Positions 52,998 through 61,909 are shown, counted from the stretch's first letter. The stretch: 64,000 bases of DNA from Roseobacter sp. GAI101 (GCF_000156335.1 NZ_DS999213.1:759549-823548); one strand, 5' to 3'. Numbers and translations are program-made. The notes: generated by a model from the letters alone, not told the origin.

Positions 52998-54185
52998 ATG
53001 TTCCTGCCTTTCTTCGATCAATTGCGCCGCCACAAGGTTCCCGTTTCCATGCGGGAATTCCTGGCCTTTCTGGACGGAATGGCAGCCGGTCTTGCGACCT
53101 ATGATGTAGACGCCTTCTATTACCTTGCCCGCGTCAGCATGGTGAAGGACGAACGCAACATCGACAAGTTCGACCAGGCCTTTGCCGCAGCGTTTAAAGG
53201 CTTGGAAAACATCAGCTTGGACGATGTTCTTGAAGCTGTCGATATTCCCAAGGACTGGCTGGAAAAGATGGCTGAAAAGCATCTTACGGCCGAGGAAAAA
53301 GCCGAAATCGAAGCCGCGGGCGGTTTCGACAAGCTGATGGAGACATTGCGCAAACGGCTTGAGGAACAGAAAGGCCGCCATCAGGGCGGCAACAAATGGG
53401 TGGGCACGGCGGGCACCTCGCCTTTCGGGGCCTATGGCTACAACCCCGAAGGCGTCCGCGTCGGGCAGGAAGGCTCGCGCCACCAGCGCGCGGTCAAGGT
53501 CTGGGACAAGCGCGAATTCAAGAACCTGGATGACACGGTCGAACTGGGTACCCGCAACATCAAAGTCGCCCTGAAGCGCCTGCGCCGTTGGGCCCGCGAC
53601 GGTGCGCAGGAAGAACTCGATCTGGGTGGCACAATCCGCGCCACGGCAGAGCACGGTTATCTCGATGTTAAAACCCGCCCCGAACGCCGCAACGCTGTAA
53701 AGGTACTGTTGTTTCTGGATGTCGGCGGTTCAATGGACCCCCATATCAAAACCGTCGAGGAACTTTTCAGCGCCGCCAAGGCCGAATTCAAACATCTTGA
53801 ATATTTCTACTTCCACAATTGCCTTTACGAAGGCGTCTGGCGCGACAACCGTCGTCGCTGGGCCGAACAACAATCGACCCATGAAATCCTGCGCACCTAT
53901 GGCCCCGATTACAAATGCATTTTCGTGGGCGACGCGTCGATGTCGCCCTACGAAATCGCCTATCCCGGCGGTGCCAACGAACATTGGAACCCCGAGGCCG
54001 GATCGGTCTGGCTTGGCCGCGCCCGCGAGCAATGGAACAGTAGCCTTTGGATCAACCCGATCCCGGAAAAATACTGGCCCTACACCCAGTCCATCAAGAT
54101 GGTTCAGGAAATCTTTGGTCAGGATGCGATGGTCCCCATGACCCTCGAAGGCCTCAGCCGGGGCATGAAGGCGCTCACACGCTAG
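52998..54185 (+). CDS. VWA-domain protein of the CoxE/YehP-like type
   Basis: The 395-residue product has a VWA_CoxE-like fold with the metal-site segment VLLFLDVGGSMDPHI (DxGGS in place of the usual DxSxS), about residue 236. The N-terminal half (residues 1-200) is helical with a charged tract. The C-terminal part contains YKCIFVGDASMSPYEI and the conserved GLSRGMKALTR end. These proteins partner with MoxR ATPases. The altered first MIDAS serine is worth noting. It is the last gene of the set before the M48 protease. Confidence 0.9.
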   Translation: MFLPFFDQLRRHKVPVSMREFLAFLDGMAAGLATYDVDAFYYLARVSMVKDERNIDKFDQAFAAAFKGLENISLDDVLEAVDIPKDWLEKMAEKHLTAEEKAEIEAAGGFDKLMETLRKRLEEQKGRHQGGNKWVGTAGTSPFGAYGYNPEGVRVGQEGSRHQRAVKVWDKREFKNLDDTVELGTRNIKVALKRLRRWARDGAQEELDLGGTIRATAEHGYLDVKTRPERRNAVKVLLFLDVGGSMDPHIKTVEELFSAAKAEFKHLEYFYFHNCLYEGVWRDNRRRWAEQQSTHEILRTYGPDYKCIFVGDASMSPYEIAYPGGANEHWNPEAGSVWLGRAREQWNSSLWINPIPEKYWPYTQSIKMVQEIFGQDAMVPMTLEGLSRGMKALTR

Positions 54186-54290
54186 GGTCCAGACCCGCCA
54201 CCCACAGGTATGGCACCGCACCTTCGCGTCACCCTTTTAAAAATACTCATCCCTCCTTGCCCTCACGCGCTGCTCCTCCATATTAGGGTC

Positions 54291-54974
54291 ATGTTACGTG
54301 TCCTCCCCATATTGCTGGCAGTTGCTTACGGCCTCGCCATGTACCGGTTCTCCGCGTGGCGCACGGCCAAGGAGCTGGACGAGAAATCGACCGAACTGAT
54401 CGACCCCGCCCTGCGCGAAATCAGCAACAAGATGGCTGTCGCTCTCGACGTGCCGCGCATCAAAGTGCACATCTACGAGGTTGCACCGGTCAACGGCCTT
54501 GCCGCCCCCGATGGACGTATTTTCATCACCCGTGGGTTCTACAATAAGTTCAAGGCAGGTGAGGTATCGGCCGAGGAACTGGCGAGCGTGATCGCCCATG
54601 AATTGGGGCACGTTGCCTTGGGCCATTCACGCCGTCGGATGATCGACTTTTCCGGTCAAAACGCCATGCGCGCAGCGTTGGGCATGATTTTGGGACGGCT
54701 AATCCCCGGCGTTGGCATATGGATCGCGAATATGCTGGCCAGCATGCTGGCAGCGCGCCTGTCACGCGCAGATGAATACGAGGCCGATGCCTATGCCGCC
54801 GCCCTGCTGACCAAGGCCGGCATCGGGGTCGCACCGCAGATATCTCTGTTCCAAAAGCTCGAGGCATTGACGCAGAACAATCACGGCACCGCGCCCGCCT
54901 GGTTGATGAGCCATCCCAAAACCGATGACCGCATTGCGGCACTGACCACCCTGCAAAAACGCTGGGACGTCTAA
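54291..54974 (+). CDS. M48-family membrane-associated zinc metalloprotease
   Basis: The 227-residue product has an N-terminal hydrophobic anchor (MLRVLPILLAVAYGLAMYR) and a peptidase M48 domain with HELGH at residues 103-107. The third ligand region SRADEYEADAYAAAL lies about 60 residues later, and the chain ends with the SHPKTDDRI motif. Family members perform quality control of membrane proteins or process lipoproteins. The ATG at 54291 has only a weak AGGG site; a GTG farther upstream is less plausible. It converges on the PIN gene (4-base gap). Confidence 0.9.
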   Translation: MLRVLPILLAVAYGLAMYRFSAWRTAKELDEKSTELIDPALREISNKMAVALDVPRIKVHIYEVAPVNGLAAPDGRIFITRGFYNKFKAGEVSAEELASVIAHELGHVALGHSRRRMIDFSGQNAMRAALGMILGRLIPGVGIWIANMLASMLAARLSRADEYEADAYAAALLTKAGIGVAPQISLFQKLEALTQNNHGTAPAWLMSHPKTDDRIAALTTLQKRWDV

Positions 54975-54978
54975 ACGG

Positions 54979-55524
54979 TTAACCTATCGCTTTCGCAAGA
55001 CGGTGCAGCCGTGCTTTTTTCAACAGGGCGCGCATCTGCCAGTTCTGCCCGGACAGTCGTTGTGCCTCGGCCAGAACCGATCCTGCGGCACTTTCAATCG
55101 CGGCGGCCTGATCCAGCCAGAGCGTATGCAAATAGCTGTCGGGATCGACACGCGCCAATCCTTCTTCAGCCAACGTGCCACGTGGAAAGTCCTTGGCATT
55201 CAACGTCATGATCATATCGGCATTGCCGTGAACCGCTGCTGCGAGAACGTGAATATCGTTTTCGTCGGGCAAATAAAGCCGTTGCTCGATCCCCGGGCTG
55301 GGGCTTACCTCGGCACGGGGCCACGCGGCACGCAGCAGGGCAATTTCGGCCCGCGCCTGCGCTTCGCCTGTCGGGCCGATCTTGATGGCCGCGCGCGCCC
55401 ATTCTTCCAGAATGCGCGCGGACCACAGCGGCTCGAACGCGCCCAAGCGGGCCGCCGCCAGAACCATTTCGCGCATTACTGTCGGGTAAAGAACGCAGGC
55501 GTCGATCAGTATGCGAGCCGCCAT
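54979..55524 (-). CDS. PIN-domain protein (RSP_2648-like)
   Basis: The 181-residue product begins MAARILIDACVLYPTVMREM, which fits the first acidic residue (Asp8) and the N-terminal strand of a PIN-fold nuclease. Further acidic positions appear in ARILEEWARA and in DENDIHVLAAAVHGNADMI, followed by TLNAKDFP. PIN proteins are usually metal-dependent RNases. The ATG at 55524 overlaps the stop of the RNA methyltransferase by one base. No antitoxin gene is present, so this is not a classical toxin-antitoxin pair. The family name is from memory. Confidence 0.82.
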   Translation of the reverse strand: MAARILIDACVLYPTVMREMVLAAARLGAFEPLWSARILEEWARAAIKIGPTGEAQARAEIALLRAAWPRAEVSPSPGIEQRLYLPDENDIHVLAAAVHGNADMIMTLNAKDFPRGTLAEEGLARVDPDSYLHTLWLDQAAAIESAAGSVLAEAQRLSGQNWQMRALLKKARLHRLAKAIG

Positions 55525-56750
55525 TAAAGCCTGAAGAAGAGTGACTTGAGATATCCGGTTTCCGCCAGCTGTGGCAGTTGCGGGTGGTCTGGTCCGGCAA
55601 AGCCCGTGTGCAGCATCGCCGCACGCCGCCCTGCCCGCCCGACGCCACGAACCGAAGCCGTGCGAAACTGCGTCAGGTCTGCAGCGTGCGAACACGAACA
55701 CAAACCAAGAATGCCGTTTTCCGCGACCAATGGGGCCGCGAGACGCGCCAGCCGCTCGTATGCGCGCAATCCTGCTTCAAGCGCGGGTTTGCCCGGTGCG
55801 AATGCTGGCGGATCACAGATCACCACATCGAATTCCGCGCCCTCGGCGCGCAGGGTTGTCAGCAAATCAAAGGCATCGCCTTGACGGGTCGCGAATTTTT
55901 CGCTGACGCCCATCGCGGCCGCACCCTCGGCAGCCAAGGCCAAGGCAGGCGCTGATCCGTCGACCGCCAGAACCGACGCGGCACCGTTGGCCAAAGCAGC
56001 CAGTCCAAAGCCGCCGACATGAGAGAATACGTCAAGCACCCGCTTGCCCTTGCACAGATTGGCGGCGAAGGCGTGGTTGGGACGTTGGTCATAGAAAATA
56101 CCGGTCTTCTGGCCGCCGGTCAGGTCGGCCATATAGGTCGCCCCGTTCATCGGCACAGGAATCGCGCTGGCAGGCGCTTCGCCTTGCAGCACGGTGCTGA
56201 CATCATCCAGCCCCTCAAGCGTGCGGGTCCGGCCTGCTGCATTTTTCAAGACGTGCTTGATGCCGGTCACCGCCACCAAAGCTGCGACAAGCGCATCAAT
56301 ATGGACATCGGCCCAGGCCGCGTTGGGCTGGATTACAGCCGTATCGCCAAAACGGTCGATCACAACGCCGGGCAAACCATCGGCTTCGGCATGGATCAAA
56401 CGATAGAACGGCGCATCATACAGCTGTTCGCGCAGTTGCAGCGCACGCGCGATGTGGGCGGCAAACCAATCCACATCAATCACAGCTTCAGAATTCTGAT
56501 CCAGCATCCGGCAAAAGATTTTGGACAGCGGATTGACCGCCACAACGCCCATCACCTGGCGCGCGCTGTCTTCGAGAATGGCCAGACTGCCGGGGGCCAA
56601 GCCCTTGGTCCGGCGGTCAACGACCATTTCATTGGCGTAAACCCACGGAAACCCGTGACGAATGGCACGGGCATTGGCCTTTGGTATCAGGCGTACCACT
56701 GGCAGGGCTGCGGGATCAGTCGGGGCGGATGCATAAGGGGGCGTTGTCAT
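55524..56750 (-). CDS. Class I SAM-dependent RNA methyltransferase, RlmI/RSP_2647-like
   Basis: The 408-residue product has an N-terminal PUA-like domain (about residues 15-90, with RHGFPWVYANE). The Rossmann methyltransferase domain has VLDVFSHVGGFGLAALANGA (SAM-binding motif I), then DVVICDPPAFA (catalytic DPPxF) and LGLCSCSHA (Cys loop). This matches RlmI-type 23S rRNA cytosine-C5 methyltransferases, although the exact target is not certain. It is translationally coupled to the PIN-domain gene. Confidence 0.88.
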   Translation of the reverse strand: MTTPPYASAPTDPAALPVVRLIPKANARAIRHGFPWVYANEMVVDRRTKGLAPGSLAILEDSARQVMGVVAVNPLSKIFCRMLDQNSEAVIDVDWFAAHIARALQLREQLYDAPFYRLIHAEADGLPGVVIDRFGDTAVIQPNAAWADVHIDALVAALVAVTGIKHVLKNAAGRTRTLEGLDDVSTVLQGEAPASAIPVPMNGATYMADLTGGQKTGIFYDQRPNHAFAANLCKGKRVLDVFSHVGGFGLAALANGAASVLAVDGSAPALALAAEGAAAMGVSEKFATRQGDAFDLLTTLRAEGAEFDVVICDPPAFAPGKPALEAGLRAYERLARLAAPLVAENGILGLCSCSHAADLTQFRTASVRGVGRAGRRAAMLHTGFAGPDHPQLPQLAETGYLKSLFFRL

Positions 56751-56788
56751 AACGCCCCCTCTAGTCGGTTTGAATGGATTGGGAAAGC

Positions 56789-57460
56789 TCAGAGTTTGTT
56801 CAGCGCCTGAAACATCCCCAAATTCGCGTTCTGATAGCCGCCGGGCTTGATCATCTCCTGACGGAAGACCTCTGCAAGGTGGGCCGTGATCCGGACTTTC
56901 TGGGTTTCGCCCCGGCGGTCCGCCTCGATTGCCTGCTGGCCGCCGAACCCGTCAAGATCGGCTTTGACGACTTGCGGTTGCGCCATCGGCAGGCCTGTGC
57001 GGGGATCGCGGACCGTCAGGCGGAAGGTGATCGAATGAACGCCACCAACGCTATAACGGGCCTTTTCTGTCAGCGCATGAAAACGCAAGACTTCGACGTC
57101 GAGCAGAACCGGAATTTCACCATCCGCATTTTGCGCGCTTTGCTGCAAGGCGGCTTCGAAAATCGCTTTGATCTGTGCATGGCGGTTCCCGATGGGATCA
57201 CCGCGCCAGACGATATCGCCCGAAGGGTAATAGCGGTTCGCCTCGGAAACTTTCAAACTGTCAGGCACGACCACATTGATTTCCGAAATGCGCAAGGACG
57301 GCGCTGCGACGGCCGCAAACGACTGATCTGGTTCGGCTTGCAGCATCATCTTGGGGGCCGAGGGATCAAGCGTGGCGTTTCGGCTGGCGATGTCAGAGGT
57401 TGCACAGCCAGATACAAATACACCAAGCGTCAGGGCGGCAATCAGTTTCAAAGTTCTCAT
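56789..57460 (-). CDS. Lipoprotein of unknown function (probably DUF6778 family)
   Basis: The 223-residue product has a lipoprotein signal with lipobox VSGC (MRTLKLIAALTLGVFVSGCA, Cys19). The body is mixed alpha/beta with RYYPSGDIVWRGDPIGNRHA and RLTVRDPRTGLPM, ending at a charged C-terminal region. I believe related proteins in Rhodobacteraceae are listed as DUF6778, but I cannot confirm this from sequence alone. It is 38 bases upstream of the RNA methyltransferase gene and probably shares its transcript. Confidence 0.72.
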   Translation of the reverse strand: MRTLKLIAALTLGVFVSGCATSDIASRNATLDPSAPKMMLQAEPDQSFAAVAAPSLRISEINVVVPDSLKVSEANRYYPSGDIVWRGDPIGNRHAQIKAIFEAALQQSAQNADGEIPVLLDVEVLRFHALTEKARYSVGGVHSITFRLTVRDPRTGLPMAQPQVVKADLDGFGGQQAIEADRRGETQKVRITAHLAEVFRQEMIKPGGYQNANLGMFQALNKL

Positions 57461-57621
57461 CGGTTTCTCCTGACGCCGGGCATCGGCATATGGTTAACGT
57501 TCGAGAGGTTTTTGACGTCGAATTGCGGCACCTTTGCGGCGGGAATGAAGAGGGCTTGGGACATTATCGGGGTTTTTACACGTGCCCGTGTCTTAATTTG
57601 CGCGCCCGCAGCGGGTCCCGG

Positions 57622-57894
57622 CTAATTGCGCGTCCGGCTTTTCCAGCCCCCGCGGCGGCGCGGGGCGGCCATGCCTTTCAGGCCTTCCTCCATCACTTCG
57701 GTCATCGGATGGGTCGGCGCGTCTGTCCCATATTTCTGCAACATCTGGCGGATGGACGGGCCCGTGCTTGTGTCCAAGGGCAAGCTTAACGCCCAATCCA
57801 GAAAGATGCTGCGACATTCGGATTTGCTGATCCCGTCAATCCGGTAGGCTTCGTAAATCAAACCTTTGGGATCGTTTGCATCGCCCTTTTTCAT
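57622..57894 (-). CDS. Small conserved cytoplasmic protein, 90 residues, coupled to glnE
   Basis: The product begins MKKGDANDPKGLIYEAYRID and continues GISKSECRSIFLDWALSLP; it is hydrophilic, has no membrane segment, and ends with a basic RRRGGWKSRTRN tail. Its start overlaps the glnE stop by four bases (ATGA), so it is clearly translated with glnE. I recall conserved relatives next to glnE in Rhodobacteraceae but no function. Confidence 0.78.
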   Translation of the reverse strand: MKKGDANDPKGLIYEAYRIDGISKSECRSIFLDWALSLPLDTSTGPSIRQMLQKYGTDAPTHPMTEVMEEGLKGMAAPRRRGGWKSRTRN

Positions 57895-60695
57895 CTGCTC
57901 TCCCTTGCCGGATCATCGCCATAGTCTGCCAAGGCCCGGTTGATCGTGTCCCCTGCCTGTTCGTAGGTCTGTGCCAAATGCGTCTCAAGACCGCTCAAAC
58001 TGTCGCAGCCCAGCGATTTAACCAGAAACGCCGCTGCCGCCTGCCCCAGCGTGTCACTGCGCAAGACCGACGCCGACAAAAGCCGCGTCGCAGATTGCAG
58101 GGACCAACAGGTGTCATAGGCTGCTTTCAAGAAAGCTGTCTCGTCGGGCGTGATTACAGCAGTGTCGCAGGCGGCCGTCAGGCCAGACGCGATGTCCCGC
58201 GCGGTCTCGCCCTTAAGCAGCGCACCGGCCTGGGCCAGCAGTTCAATGTCCTGCAACCGTCCGGGGCCGTTCTTGGCATCCCACAGCCCGTCCGCAGCCT
58301 TGGCCGCGGCCAGCCGTGTGCGCATCTCGGCAACCTCATGCAATATCTCGCTGCGGTTCCGCGCGCGGCTCAGGACCCGGGTGCGCAGGTCTTCGACGTC
58401 GCCAGCCAGATCGGCGGGCCCTGCGACCACATCCGCGCGGGTCAGCGCCAGATGCTCCCACACCCATGCAGCGCCCATCTGGTAGCTTTCAAAGCTGGCC
58501 AGACTGGTGGCAACCGGTCCTTGGTTGCCCGAAGGGCGCAGCCGCATGTCAACCTCGTACAGTCTGCCCTGCGCCATGGGGGCGGTCATCGCGGTGATCA
58601 TCGCCTGTGTCAGCCGCGCGTAATATAGCCTTGAGGCAAGCGGCCTTTGCCCGTCCGATTGTTCCACCCCGTCGGGATCGTAAATCACGATCATATCCAG
58701 ATCAGAGGTCGCGGTCAGCCGCCCTGCCCCAAGCGACCCCATGCCCACAAGCACGGCGCCGCGCCCCGGTGCCGCCCCGTGACGGCGCGCGAATTCATCG
58801 CCAACCACCGGCCAAAGCCCCTGCAAGACGGCACGGGCCAGATCGGCATATTGCGCCCCTGCAGTTCTGGCATCGATCAGCCCTCGCAGATGATGGACGC
58901 CGACACGGAAATGCCAGTCATGCGCCCAACGGCGGGTCGCGTCCAGACGGGTCTCGTAATCCGTCTCGGCCTGCAAAACCTGTGAAAGAGCCTGGGCCAA
59001 CGCTGTCTGCCCGGGCCAGTCGCTGAAGAAATCCCCCCCGAGGACAGCGTCCAGCACCCCCGCATGGCGCGACAGATACTCCGCCAACGCAGGCGACGTG
59101 CTGACGATGTCAATCAGCAGATCAGAAAGCTGCGGGTTGATCTTGAGCAGTGAAAACAGTTGTACGCCAGCAGGCAGCCCCGCCAGAAACCCGTCAAAGG
59201 CGCGCAGGGCTTCGTCCGGTTTGTCCGCCTGCGCCAGTCGCGCCAGTAGGCCGGGTTTGAGTTCGGCAAACAGATCAGCGGCCCGCGGGCTGCGCAGCGC
59301 CGGATAGCTGAGCCAGCGATCAAGCGTTGCCGTATCGAAGACATGATCCGGTGTTGCGGGCACCTGCGCGTCCGATCCGGCAAAGAATCCTTCGGTCAGG
59401 TGGTGTACCTCGGCCAGCCTTTGGCGCAGGTCCTTTTGCAAAACGGTCACGTCCAGATCCATCATCGCGGCCAATCTGGCAAAGCCTTCTTCCGTATTGG
59501 GCAAATTATGCGTCTGCGCATCCCGGATCATTTGCACCCGGTGTTCGACGGTCCGGTGCGCGCGGTAATGGTTGGTCAGGGTTTCTGCCACCTCGGCCGT
59601 GACCCAGCCCTTGTCGGCCAGCACAGCCAGCCCTTCGCAGGTGCCGCGCAGACGCAGATCAGGGTCCCGCCCGCCCGCGATCAGTTGGCGGGTCTGGGTG
59701 AAAAACTCGATCTCGCGGATGCCACCGCGCCCCAGCTTCATGTTATGCCCTGCCAGTTCGATCGGGCCGCCAAGCCCTTTGTGTTCGCGGATCGCGAGGC
59801 GCATGTCATGGGCATCCTGGATCGCTGCGAAATCAAGATGTCGCCGCCAAACAAACGGGCGCAAGGTGGTCAGGAACCGGTCGCCGGCCGCAAGCTCGCC
59901 CGCAGCGGGGCGCGCCTTGATATAGGCGGCGCGTTCCCAGGTACGGCCAAGGCTTTCGTAATAGTGTTCGGCTGCCTCCATCGCCATGCAAACCGGTGTG
60001 ACGCCGGGGTCGGGCCGCAAACGCAGATCGGTGCGAAAGACATATCCCTCGCCTGTCAGATCGTTTAGCGTCCCGCTCATCGCGCGGGTGGCACGGACGA
60101 AGGCAGTGCGCGCATCGTGGAAATCGTCAGGATCAAAACGGGTTTCATCGAACAGGCAGATCAGGTCGATATCCGACGAATAGTTCAGCTCGCGCGCACC
60201 CATCTTTCCCATTGCCAGAACGACCATCCCGGCCCCGGTGGCGGCATCCTCAAGGGTCATTCCCGGCAGTTTCCCGCGTTTGATCTGCGCCTGCAGCCCT
60301 GCCACCAACGCGGCCTGACATGCCGCATCGGCGAAACCCGAGAGCGCGCCGGTGACCTGTTCCAGCGACCAGACACCTGCCAGATCGGCCAGTCCCGTAA
60401 TCAGGGCGACGCGCCGCTTGCCCTGCCGCAGATGGCTGGACAGTTGATCGGGGGCGACATCGCCAGCCCCGGCAATCACGGCCTGCACCGCTTTGGCAGG
60501 GTCATCGAACGCGGCCTCGCACCACGCGGCTTCTTTGTGCATCAATCCCAGCAGATAGGGCGACACCGATCCGGCACCAGCGACCAGCGCACCTAGTTCG
60601 GGGGGCAAATCGGGCATCAGGGCGCGTGCATCATGCGCCTGTTCGGACTGGAAAATCCGGGGCACGCGGGTGATCTGGCTGATAAACGAAGTCAT
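57891..60695 (-). CDS. glnE: Glutamine synthetase adenylyltransferase/adenylyl-removing enzyme
   Basis: GlnE attaches AMP to and removes it from glutamine synthetase in response to nitrogen status and PII signalling. The 934-residue product has two nucleotidyltransferase domains, AMGKMGARELNYSSDIDLI (about residue 180) and GMGSLGAGRLTATSDLDMI (about residue 680). Each carries the GxGxLGxxxLxxxSDxDL core and acidic metal ligands, separated by helical GlnD-PII-uridylyltransferase-type domains. Length is within the family range for alphaproteobacteria. Confidence 0.95.
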   Translation of the reverse strand: MTSFISQITRVPRIFQSEQAHDARALMPDLPPELGALVAGAGSVSPYLLGLMHKEAAWCEAAFDDPAKAVQAVIAGAGDVAPDQLSSHLRQGKRRVALITGLADLAGVWSLEQVTGALSGFADAACQAALVAGLQAQIKRGKLPGMTLEDAATGAGMVVLAMGKMGARELNYSSDIDLICLFDETRFDPDDFHDARTAFVRATRAMSGTLNDLTGEGYVFRTDLRLRPDPGVTPVCMAMEAAEHYYESLGRTWERAAYIKARPAAGELAAGDRFLTTLRPFVWRRHLDFAAIQDAHDMRLAIREHKGLGGPIELAGHNMKLGRGGIREIEFFTQTRQLIAGGRDPDLRLRGTCEGLAVLADKGWVTAEVAETLTNHYRAHRTVEHRVQMIRDAQTHNLPNTEEGFARLAAMMDLDVTVLQKDLRQRLAEVHHLTEGFFAGSDAQVPATPDHVFDTATLDRWLSYPALRSPRAADLFAELKPGLLARLAQADKPDEALRAFDGFLAGLPAGVQLFSLLKINPQLSDLLIDIVSTSPALAEYLSRHAGVLDAVLGGDFFSDWPGQTALAQALSQVLQAETDYETRLDATRRWAHDWHFRVGVHHLRGLIDARTAGAQYADLARAVLQGLWPVVGDEFARRHGAAPGRGAVLVGMGSLGAGRLTATSDLDMIVIYDPDGVEQSDGQRPLASRLYYARLTQAMITAMTAPMAQGRLYEVDMRLRPSGNQGPVATSLASFESYQMGAAWVWEHLALTRADVVAGPADLAGDVEDLRTRVLSRARNRSEILHEVAEMRTRLAAAKAADGLWDAKNGPGRLQDIELLAQAGALLKGETARDIASGLTAACDTAVITPDETAFLKAAYDTCWSLQSATRLLSASVLRSDTLGQAAAAFLVKSLGCDSLSGLETHLAQTYEQAGDTINRALADYGDDPARESR

Positions 60696-60780
60696 TCCCT
60701 AGCATTCGCTGGTTCAGCACGCGGGGTCAATGGGGCCAGAGGGTCGAGAGAGATCAACGCGATCTTAAAAAATCGCCTCA

Positions 60781-60861
60781 ATGTAAAAAAGATTCACATC
60801 AACCCTTGCGCCAGCCCTGATCAATCCCAATCTAACGTAATGTGAAAGGGATTTACATCAT
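60781..60861 (+). promoter_or_regulatory. Two matching palindromes upstream of the DUF2852 gene
   Basis: Two 22-base words, starting at 60781 and 60840, match at 17 positions. Each contains the symmetrical pattern ATGTnAA-N5-TTnACAT. They are 59 bases apart, about 60 and 120 bases before the DUF2852 start and downstream of the divergent glnE promoter. Spacing and symmetry suggest cooperative operators for a dimeric regulator; no known site matches exactly. Confidence 0.5.
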
Positions 60862-60923
60862 CTCTCACAGCAACGGGCCCGCGGATTTCAGGGCCATCAC
60901 ACTCTGACCGAAAGGGACTTTCG

Positions 60924-61331
60924 ATGACACAGACTTACACCTCAGCCTACGCGCCGCGCCGCAGCTGGATCGGCCGCGCCGAGGATTTTCTTGATGAAAA
61001 GGGCAAAGCGGCATGGATCGCGGCGATGGTCGTCGGCTTCGTTGCCTTCTGGCCTGTCGGCCTGGCCCTTCTTGCCTATATGATCTGGAGCAAACGCATG
61101 TTTAAATCTTCCTCCTGCGCCAAGCGCAACAGCTACCGCAACATGACCAGCCGCCCGACCGGCAATGCCGCATTCGACACCTACAAGGCCGACACATTGG
61201 CCCGCCTCGAAGAAGAACAAACCAACTTCGAGTCCTTCCTGACCCGTCTGCGCGAAGCCAAAGACAAAGCCGAGTTTGACCAGTTCATGGCCGAACGTGG
61301 CGCAAAAAGCGATGACACGCAGTCGGCATAA
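60924..61331 (+). CDS. DUF2852 membrane-associated protein
   Basis: The 135-residue product has one clear transmembrane helix (about residues 34-55, AAWIAAMVVGFVAFWPVGLAL). After a basic hinge a charged, helical C-terminal half follows (FDTYKADTLARLEEEQTNFE, likely a coiled coil). This arrangement (short N-terminus, helix, Ser-rich loop, coiled coil) is the DUF2852 pattern. An AAAGGGA ribosome binding site precedes the ATG. No function is established. A G/C hairpin follows the gene. Confidence 0.83.
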   Translation: MTQTYTSAYAPRRSWIGRAEDFLDEKGKAAWIAAMVVGFVAFWPVGLALLAYMIWSKRMFKSSSCAKRNSYRNMTSRPTGNAAFDTYKADTLARLEEEQTNFESFLTRLREAKDKAEFDQFMAERGAKSDDTQSA

Positions 61332-61347
61332 GCCGTATCTTCGAACC

Positions 61348-61369
61348 GCCCCCCCCAATCGGGGGGGGC
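61348..61369 (+). terminator. C8/G8 hairpin between DUF2852 and RDD genes
   Basis: A run of eight C (61349-61356), loop AATC, and a run of eight G (61361-61368), extended by a G-C pair, form a 9-bp stem 17 bases past the DUF2852 stop. No T run follows. It may stop or pause transcription, or protect the transcript 3' end. Confidence 0.55.
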
Positions 61370-61400
61370 ACCCGACCCTCTCTCTCAAAGGATCCCATCC

Positions 61401-61838
61401 ATGCCACGGACACCCGACCCTGACAGCCAGCCTGAATTCTACGCCGGTGTGCCAACAAAACGGCTGTTTGCATGGGTCATCGACGCGCTTTTCACGCTGA
61501 TCACCTGTCTGGTGATTCTCCCCTTCACCGCCTTCACGGGTCTGTTCTTTTTCCCGCTGATGCTTTTGATCGTCGGTTTCGTCTATCGGTTCGCGACACT
61601 GACCAAGGGATCGGCCACCTTCGGGATGCGTCTCTTTGGCATGGAACTGCGCACTGCAGGCGACGAACCGCTTGATGCGGGCACAGCATTTGCCCACACG
61701 CTGGGATATACGGTAAGTGTCGGCATGGCCCCGTTGCAATTGATTTCTATCGTTTTAATGGGCACGACACCGCGCGGTCAGGGCCTCAGCGATATGGTGC
61801 TCGGCACTGTGGCGCTGAACCGCCGCACTGAAATCTAA
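61401..61838 (+). CDS. RDD-family membrane protein
   Basis: The 145-residue product has the RDD pattern: FYAGVPTKRLFAWVIDALF (Arg and Asp at the first helix), TKGSATFGMRLFGMEL, and GQGLSDMVLGTVALNRR, with three hydrophobic helices. RDD proteins are thought to act in ion exchange or osmotic homeostasis, but the substrate is unknown. AAGGA lies 9 bases before the ATG. Confidence 0.85.
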   Translation: MPRTPDPDSQPEFYAGVPTKRLFAWVIDALFTLITCLVILPFTAFTGLFFFPLMLLIVGFVYRFATLTKGSATFGMRLFGMELRTAGDEPLDAGTAFAHTLGYTVSVGMAPLQLISIVLMGTTPRGQGLSDMVLGTVALNRRTEI

Positions 61839-61909
61839 CCAACCGCGCAACTTGGACTTGGCGCGCTTTCAAGCTGTTGTTATTCTTTCAGTAACAAAAC
61901 CGGATCATT

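Noticed and set aside
54225-54275. Possible fourth copy of the intergenic hairpin repeat before the M48 gene
   Set aside because: Only a TTTTAAAAATACTC-like word is shared; the G/C stem is missing.
54979-55524. PIN gene as the toxin of a toxin-antitoxin pair
   Set aside because: No small antitoxin gene precedes it; its upstream partner is a 408-residue RNA methyltransferase.
60781-60861. PpsR or FNR operator reading of the palindromes upstream of DUF2852
   Set aside because: The TGT-to-ACA spacing is 11 rather than the 12 of PpsR, and the FNR core TTGAT-N4-ATCAA is absent.
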